Assembly: GCA_033762315.1 (NCBI GenBank)
Contig: JANRLS010000143.1
Span: 1 to 64,000 of the forward strand
Source of the DNA: CAYLLN01 sp033762315
GTDB lineage: Bacteria > Planctomycetota > Planctomycetia > Pirellulales > Pirellulaceae
Length of the DNA: 64,000 nt
Direction of reading: 5' to 3'
Shown here: positions 54,753-63,700 of the stretch, piece by piece
How the letters are laid out: every line of letters starts with the position of its first letter
Position numbering within the stretch: the first letter of the stretch is position 1
The notes under the pieces: model-generated
The model's input: only the letters and a program-made list of their open reading frames with translations
The model's database searches: none
Told to the model about the DNA's origin: nothing
Translations under genes and position numbers: made by a program

Positions 54753-57347
54753 CTACTCCACCTTCAGCTTGCGGCGGAAGACCGTGGTGCCGTTGGTGAT
54801 GTACAGATACTCGTGTCCCGGGCCGGCCAGCACGCAGCTCGTGAGCGGCTGGTCGGCGATTGGCTTGGGCAAGACGCCGCAGAGGCGGCCGGTCGGGTCG
54901 AACACCTGAATGCCGACGGCGGAGGTGACGTAGAACCGTCCCGCCTTATCGACCGCCGAGCCGTCGCCGCGCGAAGCAGGTTGATACGGCGGCGGCTCGT
55001 TGAACTTGAACTCCCCGGCCGGGTCAATCGCCAGCCGCAGCGTCATCGTCGGCATCTGAGCGTCGAGCGTGCCATCGGCCCTCACGCGGAAGGTCCAGAC
55101 CCGGTCGCTGCCGGAATCGGAGACCGCGAGCGTTCCGCCATCGCCACTGAGCACGATGCCGTTGGGCCGGCCCAGATCGGTGGCAACCGGCGTCGCCTGC
55201 CCCGACTTGGGATCGATCCGCGTGACGCGGCCGTGCTTCGTTTCGGTGACATAAACGAAGCCATCGCTGCTGACGGCCAAATCGTTCGGGGCGACATCGC
55301 TGGCCACCACCTTTACCGCGCCAGAATTCGGATCGATGGAAACCACCCGGTTCTTGGCTCCCTGACAGCCATAGAGCAATCCATCGGGGCCAAACTCCAG
55401 CCCGCTGATCGATTCCTTCGCGAGCTCCGTCCGCGTGCCGTCGGCCGCGCTGATCTTGTAAACCGCCGGGGCCTTCATGTCGGAGAAGTAAAAATTCCCT
55501 TCGGCATCGGTGCAGGGGGCGTCGGCAAAGCCGAGGTTCTCGGCAACCGGTTGCCAGGTTTCGCCGGGAACCAAGAGCCGCAGCAGGGTCAGGTCGCCGC
55601 GCAAGTCCCCCTTGGTGTCGATGGCCGGCTGATGCTTTTCGGCCCGCCACAGCCACTGGAGCGCTTCGGGAAAGAGGGCCCCGCCATGATCGGCATTGTG
55701 GGCGTACCCCTCGGCCCAATCGAAGCGGGTATCGTACCCCATGTATTGCAGCGACGACGCCATCAGCTTGTTCGACCAGGGCCAACTGCCGAAGGCGTTG
55801 TCCACGTCCCCGCTGGTGTCGGCCAGATAGACCCGCAGCGGCTTGGGCTCGGTTTTGCGGATGAGCGACGGATAGACATTGCCGCCGCGAAGGTTGGTGA
55901 AGCTGCCGATGGTCGAGAGGACCTTGCGGAATGCATCGGGCCGCTCCCAGGCCACCGTGAACGAGCAGATGCCGCCGGAACTGGCGCCGCAGATCGCCCG
56001 CTGGTCGGGGTCTTTGGTGATGCTGTATCGCTTCTCGACTTCGGGAATGATCTCCTCCAGCAGGAAGCGGCTGTAGCGATCGCCCAGGCTGTCGTATTCG
56101 TAGCTGCGGTTCGAGGCCTTCCAGGGAGTCTGCGGATTCCCCTTCGACGGATCGTGCCCCGGATTGATAAACACGGCAATGGTCGGCGGCATGTCGCCGC
56201 GCGCGATCAGGTTGTCGAAGACCACCGGCACGCGCCAGCGCCCTTTCACGTCCTGATAGGTGTGGCCATCCTGAAAGACCATCAGGGCGGCGGGCTTGTC
56301 TTTGGAGTATTGTGCCGGGACGTAAATCGCCCAATCGCGCACCGTGCCAGGAAAAATCTTCGATTCCCAGGCCGGCATTTTCTCGACGGTGCCGTGCGGC
56401 ACGTCGTCGCGCGGGACGGCATCGGGATGGGGTTTCCAGGGTTCGGCCGGCGGCGCGACAGGAACCGCGGCGGCGACGGCTTTCTCCTCCGACCAGAGCC
56501 AGCGCAACGCCTGCGGGAGCAATAGGCCGCCGAAATTGCCGCTATGTCCCCCTTCGGTCATCACAAACTGATGCTCGTACCCGGCAAAGCGCAGGGCCGC
56601 CGCCAGGTCTTCGTTGGCCAGCGGCCAGTTGCCGAAGAGGTTGTTCAGGTCGTCCTTGCCGTCCTGCAGATAGATTCTGATCGGTTTGGGGGCGGCTTTC
56701 GTTTTGCGGACGAGGCCCGGATAGGCCCAGCCGCCGCGAATATTGGTGAAGCTGCCGATGTGGCTCAGCACTTTGCCGAACTGGTCGGGCTTTTCCCAGG
56801 CCGCCGTGAACGCGCAGATGCCGCCGGACGAGATGCCGCACACGGCCCGCTGCTTCGGATCGGCTGAGACATTCAGCCCCTTGAGGGCCACGGGCAGGAA
56901 ATCCTCGACCAGGAACCGCGCGTAGCGGTCGCTCAGGCTGTCGTACTCGAATGAGCGGTTGCTGCGGTCCTTGGCTCCCGGCTTGACGGCGGGAATGGTG
57001 CCCGGATTGACGAACACGGCAATCGTCACCGGCATGGCCCCTTGATGGATTAGATTGTCGAAGACGACGGGAACGCGAAACGCCCCGTCTGGCTTGGCAT
57101 AGCCCGAACCATCCATGAAGACCATCAGGCTGGCGGGCTTATCGGGCGAGTACTGGGCCGGCACATACACGCTGTAATCGCGTCGCGTGCCGGGATAAAT
57201 CTGGCTCTGGTCGAACACCCCCGGCGTCACCTTCCCTTGCGGCACGCCCGGTTGGGGTGAGCGGTCGGCATCGGTCGGCGGATCGGCGGCCAACAGGGGG
57301 CCGGCATAAGTCAATAGAAGCAAGACCAGGCGTAGCAAGCGATTCAT
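54753..57347 (-). CDS. Tandem esterase-SMP-30/gluconolactonase fusion protein
   Basis: An 864-residue exported protein with three parts. The signal peptide is MNRLLRLVLLLLTYAGPLLA. Esterase domain 1 (about 35-290) has Ser173 in GISSGG and His268 in GGHSGNFGG. Esterase domain 2 (about 310-570) is homologous, with Ser456 in GASSGG and His550 or His554 in EGYAHNADHGG. Both have YVPAQYSPDKP-type starts and NPG...(S/Y)FEYDSL motifs of the Fes/FrsA-type esterase D family. The C-terminal part (600-864) is an SMP-30/gluconolactonase beta-propeller (GLEFGPDGLLYGCQGAKNRV, PNDLAVSSDGFVYVTETKHGRV, GRPNGIVLSGDGGTLAVSDS). Tandem esterases plus a lactonase in one chain suggest processing of acylated sugars. 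Confidence 0.9.
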   Translation of the reverse strand: MNRLLRLVLLLLTYAGPLLAADPPTDADRSPQPGVPQGKVTPGVFDQSQIYPGTRRDYSVYVPAQYSPDKPASLMVFMDGSGYAKPDGAFRVPVVFDNLIHQGAMPVTIAVFVNPGTIPAVKPGAKDRSNRSFEYDSLSDRYARFLVEDFLPVALKGLNVSADPKQRAVCGISSGGICAFTAAWEKPDQFGKVLSHIGSFTNIRGGWAYPGLVRKTKAAPKPIRIYLQDGKDDLNNLFGNWPLANEDLAAALRFAGYEHQFVMTEGGHSGNFGGLLLPQALRWLWSEEKAVAAAVPVAPPAEPWKPHPDAVPRDDVPHGTVEKMPAWESKIFPGTVRDWAIYVPAQYSKDKPAALMVFQDGHTYQDVKGRWRVPVVFDNLIARGDMPPTIAVFINPGHDPSKGNPQTPWKASNRSYEYDSLGDRYSRFLLEEIIPEVEKRYSITKDPDQRAICGASSGGICSFTVAWERPDAFRKVLSTIGSFTNLRGGNVYPSLIRKTEPKPLRVYLADTSGDVDNAFGSWPWSNKLMASSLQYMGYDTRFDWAEGYAHNADHGGALFPEALQWLWRAEKHQPAIDTKGDLRGDLTLLRLLVPGETWQPVAENLGFADAPCTDAEGNFYFSDMKAPAVYKISAADGTRTELAKESISGLEFGPDGLLYGCQGAKNRVVSIDPNSGAVKVVASDVAPNDLAVSSDGFVYVTETKHGRVTRIDPKSGQATPVATDLGRPNGIVLSGDGGTLAVSDSGSDRVWTFRVRADGTLDAQMPTMTLRLAIDPAGEFKFNEPPPYQPASRGDGSAVDKAGRFYVTSAVGIQVFDPTGRLCGVLPKPIADQPLTSCVLAGPGHEYLYITNGTTVFRRKLKVE

Positions 57348-57382
57348 GGAGAGGCCAGGGGATAGCGGAGAGGAAGCGCGAG

Positions 57383-57404
57383 GCTTATCGCGGCGCTTAT
57401 CGCG
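57383..57404. repeat. Direct repeat GCTTATCGCG between divergent genes
   Basis: Two exact copies, 57383-57392 and 57395-57404, with a 12-base period, lie in the 175-base divergent interval between the esterase fusion gene and the prolyl oligopeptidase gene. Such closely phased direct repeats often bind a dimeric regulator; function is inferred. Confidence 0.35.
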
Positions 57405-57522
57405 CGGCGATCAGCACGAATAATCCGGCACATTCGGGCGGCGTGCAAGTAGCCGCCGGACATCGACGCCTTTCGCCCAAGGGGCCGGAATGGTTGAATC
57501 ACGGGGACAAGGGACCAGCCTC

Positions 57523-59709
57523 ATGCCAATCGCTTCGACGTTCGCCCGCCTTTCCGTCCTCTTGCTCCTTGCGGAACCCCTTATGGCCGAAATGCCCCCC
57601 GTTGCCCCGGTCCGAATCGTCACCGACACCTATCACGGCACGCCGATCGCCGATCCGTATCGATACCTGGAGGACTTTCAGCAACCCGACGTGCAAGCCT
57701 GGGTGAAAGAGCAGGCCGAGTTCGCCGAGCGAACGCTCAGCCGCCTGCCGGGGCGGGGGGCCTTGCTCGCCCGGATCGAGGAACTGGATGCCGGCGCTCC
57801 GTTCACGCTGTCGGGCCTCGTGCGGCAGCCGGGGGGGCGGCTCTTCTATTTCAAGCAACTGGCGGGGGAAAAGGTGGCCAAAGTCTGCCTGCGCGAAGGA
57901 ACCACGGGGACCGAGCGGGTGCTGGTGGACCCGGAGAAATTCCCCCAAAGCATGCCGGACGAGCACTACACGATCAGCTTTTTTCGGGTCTCGCCCGAAA
58001 GCGCGAAGCTGCTCTATGGCTTCGCCGCCTCGGGATCGGAGCAGACGACCCTCCGCGTGCTCGAAATCGCGACCGGCCGCGACCTGCCCGATGCAATCGA
58101 CCGCCTCGAAGCCGATTATGCCCCTCCTTATTGGCTGCCGGATGGCGAGTCGTTCGTTTATAGCCGGCGGCGGAAGCTGGCGGCCGATGCTCCGGCGACC
58201 GAGGGGTACAAATTCACGCAGGCGTGGCGGCACGTGCTGGGCCGCGACACAAAGCAGGACGAGCTGGTGCTGGCCGCCGGCGCGGCCGGCTCGCCGCCGC
58301 TGGCCGAGATGGATTTTCCGGCGGTGATCGTGCCGGTCGGTTCGCGGTGGGCCATCGGCCAGGTGAAGCACGGCGACGAAACCGATCTGTCGCTCTATGT
58401 CGCGCCGCTTGCCGCTTTGGGCCGGCCCGAACTGCAGTGGACACAGATTTGCGGCCGCGCCGACCTGGTGACCGACTACGCGGTTCGCGGCGACGACCTT
58501 TATCTGCTGACCGCCCGCGATGCGCCCCGCTTCAAGATCGTCCGCACATCGCTTGCCCAGCCGAATCTGGCCGGGGCAGCCACGGTGGTTCCGGCGGGGG
58601 AATATGTCGTCGATGGGCTGGCAGTGGCCAGTGATGCGCTCTATGTCGAAACGCTTGTCGGCACCGCCAGCCAGGTGCTCCGCGTTCCGTTTGGCGAGGA
58701 GATCGCCGCCGAGCGGATCGAGCTCCCTGCCGACGAACCTTCCGGGTCGATCCTCGCGGCCCGGCCCGATTTGCCGGGGGTGTTTATCGGCACGCGCTCG
58801 TGGACCCGCGCTGGCCGACTGTATCAATTCGAGGCCGAAACTCGCACGTTGACCGACACCCGCCTCTTGCCAGTGGGCAAGTTCGACGTGCCCGATTCGC
58901 TGACCGCCACCGAGGTGCTGGTGGCCAGCCACGATGGGGTCCGCGTGCCGCTCTCCATTGTGCATCGCCGCGATTTGGTGCTCGATGGCTCGCATCCGAC
59001 ACTGATTTCGGGCTATGGGGCGTATGGCTTCACGGCTCCCATGCGCTTTAATCCGACCGACCTGGCTTGGCTCGAGCGCGGCGGCGTGCTGGCGGTGGCG
59101 CATGTTCGCGGCGGCGGGGCCTTTGGCAAAGCGTGGCACCACGCGGGGCGCAAGCTCACCAAGCCCAACACCTGGAAGGACTTCATCGCGTGTGCCGAGC
59201 ACCTGGTGCGGGCCGGCTATACGTCGCCAAAAAGGCTGGCCGGCAAAGGGGGAAGCGCGGGGGGAATTCTGATCGGCCGGGCGATCACCGAGCGACCCGA
59301 TCTCTTTGCCGCCGCGCAAATCTCGGTCGGCTGCACGGATATGCTGCGGTTTGAAACGACGACCAACGGCCCGCCGAACATTCCGGAGTTTGGCACGGTG
59401 ACCAAACCCGACGAATTTCGCGGCCTCCTAGAGATGAGCACCTTTTATCACATTCGAGACGGCGTGAAGTATCCGGCAGTGATCCTCACGCACGGCATCA
59501 ACGACCCTCGCGTCGAGCCGTGGGAATCGGCCAAAACGACCGCCCGCTTGCAAGCCGCCAGCGCCAGCGCGAGGCCGGTGCTGTTTCGCGTCGATTACCA
59601 TGCCGGGCACGGCATCGGCTCGACCCGCCAGCAGCGCCATGCCGAACTGGCGGATGTCTGGTCGTTCCTGTTTTGGCAGATTGGCGACCCCGAGTTCCAG
59701 CCGCGATAG
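57523..59709 (+). CDS. Prolyl oligopeptidase family serine peptidase
   Basis: A 728-residue S9A-family peptidase. The signal peptide is MPIASTFARLSVLLLLAEPLMAE. The N-terminal motif DTYHGTPIADPYRYLEDFQQPDVQAWVKEQ begins the fold, a seven-bladed propeller spans about 75-450, and the C-terminal catalytic domain has GYGAYGFTAPMRFNPTDLAWLERGGVLAVAHVRGGGAFGKAWHHAG, the nucleophile Ser578 in GKGGSAGG, Asp in HGINDPRVEPW and His in YHAGHGIG. The usual GGSNGG reads GGSAGG here. It cleaves short peptides after proline. The ATG at 57523 is chosen over 57490 because it begins the signal peptide. Confidence 0.95.
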   Translation: MPIASTFARLSVLLLLAEPLMAEMPPVAPVRIVTDTYHGTPIADPYRYLEDFQQPDVQAWVKEQAEFAERTLSRLPGRGALLARIEELDAGAPFTLSGLVRQPGGRLFYFKQLAGEKVAKVCLREGTTGTERVLVDPEKFPQSMPDEHYTISFFRVSPESAKLLYGFAASGSEQTTLRVLEIATGRDLPDAIDRLEADYAPPYWLPDGESFVYSRRRKLAADAPATEGYKFTQAWRHVLGRDTKQDELVLAAGAAGSPPLAEMDFPAVIVPVGSRWAIGQVKHGDETDLSLYVAPLAALGRPELQWTQICGRADLVTDYAVRGDDLYLLTARDAPRFKIVRTSLAQPNLAGAATVVPAGEYVVDGLAVASDALYVETLVGTASQVLRVPFGEEIAAERIELPADEPSGSILAARPDLPGVFIGTRSWTRAGRLYQFEAETRTLTDTRLLPVGKFDVPDSLTATEVLVASHDGVRVPLSIVHRRDLVLDGSHPTLISGYGAYGFTAPMRFNPTDLAWLERGGVLAVAHVRGGGAFGKAWHHAGRKLTKPNTWKDFIACAEHLVRAGYTSPKRLAGKGGSAGGILIGRAITERPDLFAAAQISVGCTDMLRFETTTNGPPNIPEFGTVTKPDEFRGLLEMSTFYHIRDGVKYPAVILTHGINDPRVEPWESAKTTARLQAASASARPVLFRVDYHAGHGIGSTRQQRHAELADVWSFLFWQIGDPEFQPR

Positions 59710-59928
59710 CCCCTCTTTCCTGGTCGCGACCCGCACGATTGACATAGTCGCGCTAATCGGCGCGGGCTGGGCGAGTCTGGCCGTCTAGGAGGGATTTTTC
59801 GGTCAGGCGAATGGCGCGGGTTGTCGATGCTAATCCGGCGGTGGCGGATGGGGATTCGCCACCGCGGAAAGCGGAGAGGCTGGTCCGTGGGGGACTGGCC
59901 GCTCCGGGTTTCAGCAGCCCGCCGCGGC

Positions 59929-59985
59929 AACCTGACTGGCCCCTTCGCGCGCAAGGCGCTCTTTGGGTTCGCCGCGGCGGCTTTT
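59929..59985 (+). terminator. Terminator candidate after prolyl oligopeptidase
   Basis: CCGCCGCGGC (59929-59938) pairs with GCCGCGGCGG (59971-59980), extended by more pairs around a single-base bulge, followed by CTTTT. It is in the interval between convergent genes. The T run is short and the loop is long, so this is only a candidate. Confidence 0.35.
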
Positions 59986-60010
59986 GGGAAAAGCTCGACG
60001 TGCCGACGCG

Positions 60011-60742
60011 CTATTTTCCGTCGGACTCGGCGGCCGGCGGCGGATTCCAAATCCGTTCGAGCACCGCCAATAGCTCCGGCTGGGCATCGCGCAGCTCGCC
60101 CCGGTTGAAGGGGAAGAAGTCGTTGGAGCCGAAATAGGCTTCGGTCATTTCGGCGAAAAATTCCTTGTGGTTGGTCAGGGCATAGTGCTTCACGCGCTTG
60201 CCGCTGTAGAGCAGGGCCTTCTCCCCTTGTCCGCCGGCCTTATACCGCTCATAAGCGTCGATGATGCGCGGATCGTCGAAGCCCAGCACCTGATCGTGCC
60301 AGGCGTGAGCCAACTCATGCAGAATGACCCAGGGTTGCTCGCGGGCATTGCGCTTTGTTGCGACATCGGCCGCGCGGGGCAAGTGAACGCACTTTGCCAG
60401 CTCCTCCGCATAGCCGTTATTCCGCAGCCAACCGGCATCGGGGTGATATTGCATCGCCCCCAATTTGCCGCAGCTCAGATCAAGCACGATCGTCACCTTT
60501 TGCAGTTCCTTCACGCGCGGCTCCGGCACGACGAGCTTGATCTCGGCCAGCTTGGCTTCGAGAAACTTGAGTGCCCGCGCGCCCCGTGCCGCGTCGTCGC
60601 CGGCGCGCAGGCGGTCATCGACTCGAATTGTCCACCCTTCCAACTCCACCGCCGTACGCGATGTTGGCTGCAGCTGCTGTTCGGCGGCGAGGGCGGTGAG
60701 GGCTACGACGAGCGGCCAGGCGTTGGCGAAGAGCAGCGACAT
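60011..60742 (-). CDS. Exported HExxH metallopeptidase-like protein
   Basis: A 243-residue protein with a short signal (MSLLFANAWPLVVALTALAAEQ). The zinc motif HELAHAWHD has His142, Glu143 and His146. Further acidic residues after it (FFAEMTEAYFGSNDF) could give the third ligand in a gluzincin-like way. Before it are WTIRVDDRLRAGD and a VTIVLDLSCGKLGAMQYHPDAGWLRNNGY segment. The ATG at 60742 is chosen because AGGAGA precedes it; the frame extends to 60790 without such a site. I do not recognise a named family, but the HELAH plus EMTEAYFG pattern is typical of a planctomycete peptidase-like group. Confidence 0.8.
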   Translation of the reverse strand: MSLLFANAWPLVVALTALAAEQQLQPTSRTAVELEGWTIRVDDRLRAGDDAARGARALKFLEAKLAEIKLVVPEPRVKELQKVTIVLDLSCGKLGAMQYHPDAGWLRNNGYAEELAKCVHLPRAADVATKRNAREQPWVILHELAHAWHDQVLGFDDPRIIDAYERYKAGGQGEKALLYSGKRVKHYALTNHKEFFAEMTEAYFGSNDFFPFNRGELRDAQPELLAVLERIWNPPPAAESDGK

Positions 60743-60797
60743 GCGAGCAAATCTCCTGGTTGAGCGGTAGTCGAGCGGATGGAATGCCACGGCCGTG

Positions 60798-63700
60798 CTA
60801 CTTCGCTGCCGCCGGACGCAGGCGCTTCGGCGTTCCTTTGGTCGTCGTCAGTTGGGCGGAGAGCAGCTTCGTGGCCGAATCCTTGACGTGATACGTCGAG
60901 AAAACCAGGGAGGGTGTGGTTTGCGCCGCACCAGGGATCGCCTTCAGCTGATCGCGGGTGCCGGTCCAGTCGAGTGTCGGCTTGCCATCCACGGCCACCG
61001 CGATCCGCACCTGGTTCGCGGCAGGATGGCTCACGCTGACTACCACCTCATGCCGCTGGTTGTCGTGAAAAAAGAATCCCGCCGGAGAGCGCACATTCTT
61101 CGCTTCTTGATCCTCTCGCGAAGCCTTGAACCCCGCGAGACACAACACCACCTGATCCCCATTGAAGCTAATTGGCACGCCGTTCCCCTCCAGTGGCAGC
61201 TCGATATTGGGATACCCCCGGTCGGTCGAAAACGCCAGCCGCACCGAATACTCCTCGCCCGGTTCGACCGGCAGCCGGAGCAAGTGATTGGCCCCTTGTA
61301 TGCCGGCCAAATGCAGCTCAGTCCCTTGCCGGGTCCACTCGCCGGACAGAGCATCTTGAGGCAAATCGACCAGCGGCAGAAGATCGACTTCAGTACCAAT
61401 TGGCAGCGGCGAAGCGGCCGGCGGCGAAGCGGCCAGCGGCGTGAGTCGCGGCTCGTACCAAACGCCATGGGCCTTGAAATTACCGCCGCTGCAACTCACC
61501 TCCAGGGCGAGCTCGCGAACTCCGCGCACCGAGATCGAGCAAACCGCCTCGTCCGTCAGCTTTTGCACGGAGGGCGATTTCCACAGCTCGCGGCCATCCC
61601 CGGTGACCCGAAAGGTTAGCGGACTTTCGGCGCGATCCTTCACGCCATCTCCCAAGCCCACCACCGCCGCGAAGGTGTCGTATTGGCCATTCAAGCGATA
61701 AATGACAAGCGCCGTCTTCCCCTTCTGCGGATGGGTCGATAGCGAATGGGCCGGCTCCTGGCCGCGCCAAGTGAAAGTCCAGCCGTTGAATTCCAGATTG
61801 TGCTTGCCCAGCTTCAGATGCCCATCTTTCCAGGCGGTTTCCTGCAGGTCGTCGAGATAAACAATCTTGGCAGCCCCGGAAACGGGGGCCGCCACTGCGG
61901 CGGGTTTTTTTGGCACGCGGCGGGTGACCCAAATGTCGTAATTTCCCTGTCCGCCCGGCAACTGCGGCGCATCGAAATAAAGCGAGCGGCCACTAGCGGC
62001 CAGGCGGAAGCCCGAATTGGCCGCGCGGGCTGCGGTGCCCAGGGGAATATCAAGTTCAGTTCCCGGCCCAAAGGGAGCGGTCGCCACGGCGCGCTGATAG
62101 TACCGCACGAACCGATCGGGCCCTTGATGATCCGCCCCCTGTGACGAAGCGATCAAAAAGCAGCGATCGTTGGAAATGAAATACGGCATATCCCAGCCGG
62201 GCGTGTTCGGCGGCGAGCCAAGCCTTTCGCTCGTGCCAAAGGGCTGGTCGATGGCGGGGCGCGTATAGAGCCAAATCTCGGCCTTGGCGCTGGGGTCGCG
62301 GGTCGAAAGGGTGAGCAGCGTCAAGCCATCGGCCGAGAGCACCGCACGGTCGTTTTGGAAGTCGTCGTTGATCGGTGGCGGGGCGACTTGCGGCGTCGAA
62401 AACGGCTGGTCGGGCGTCTTTCGCGACGCCAGCCAAATCTCGCGCTTGCCACCACCGCGATCCATCATAAACGCCGCCGCCAGCCCATCGGCGGACAGCG
62501 AGCCATGCTCCCCCGCCGATAAGCCGGGGGCGGAGTTCATGCTGTTGAAACCCGCACCATCCGCAAGCCGCACGGCGACAAACGGGGCCTTCTCGCGCTG
62601 GAAATACAGTTGCCGCTCATCGGGACTAATCGCCCAGAGCATTTCCGTTTTGGCCGTGTTGATCGCGGCTCCAAGATTCTCGGGCGCGCTCCATTCATAT
62701 TCCTTGCCGTCCGCCGGATCGAACGGCCAGCGAGCGGCGGCGGCTGGTGCGGGGGACAGAGGATCGGAAGCGAGGGTTGTCAGCCGCGGATCGAGCCAAA
62801 GCACGGCCCCCACCTGCGTTGTCGTCTCCGTCCGCACCAGGAGTTTGAGTTCGCGAACCCCACGCACATCCACGTTAGCGGGAGCACCGACAGCCTTCAG
62901 GGCGGCCAGGTTTCCCGATTCCCAAAGTCGTTTACCGTCCCCCCACACTTCGACAAAAATCGGTGGCTGCCGCGTCGGCCGGCAATGCACGGTGGATTGA
63001 AAACGGTCGTACTTTCCACTCAGATCGTAAGTGATGTGCCCCTGGTCGGCCGGCGAGGGGGAATCAGGTTCGGGATGAAACATTAGCGAGTGGCTGGCCG
63101 GCTCCAATGAGAAATTGCGACGCATCTCTTCCAAGTCGGCAGCCGATTGGCCCGCTTTGCGAATCGCCCCCCGCACCGTTGCCGATTTCTCCGGCAGATC
63201 ATCGAGATGGACGACCGCTGCGGCGAGCGGCCGCAGCAGGGCCCGCCGCACCACGACTTTCCCTTTCCACTGCACCATCCCGAGCCGACTGCCAAGGGAA
63301 GCGATCGACCTCGCAAGCTGCTCGTGCGCCGACAGCCGGCTTGAATCGCCCGTCCAGTCGATTAGCGTCCGGTCATCGACAAGGACACGGAGCCCGCTTT
63401 TGCGAACCTCGCAAACCACCCGGCAGGTCTGGCCATCACGCAGCGCAGCCCCCTCAACGGACGTGGGGTTCTCCGGGTTGCCCGCCAGCTTCCCATCCAG
63501 GAGCGAGATTCCGCTCCGCTGCGGGTTTGGATTGGTCGTCGCCCCCAGAACCGCCGAGCACGTCTGGCCGCCAGCGAATAGAAAAATCTCCGTATGGGCG
63601 CTACCGGCCTGCCGCTCCAGGTCAAGTTCGAGCGCGTATTCCTCCGGAATCGGCGTGTGGTCGAAGAAATAGGGGGCACCCCCTTGTTTATCGGGACCGA

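Noticed and set aside
59739..59744. TTGACA -35 box in the convergent interval after the prolyl oligopeptidase
   Set aside because: No -10 box lies at 16-18 bases, and no gene follows on that strand.
59811..60137. Small open frames after the prolyl oligopeptidase
   Set aside because: Arg/Pro/Gly-rich translation without a family, no ribosome site, and overlap with a terminator-like hairpin.
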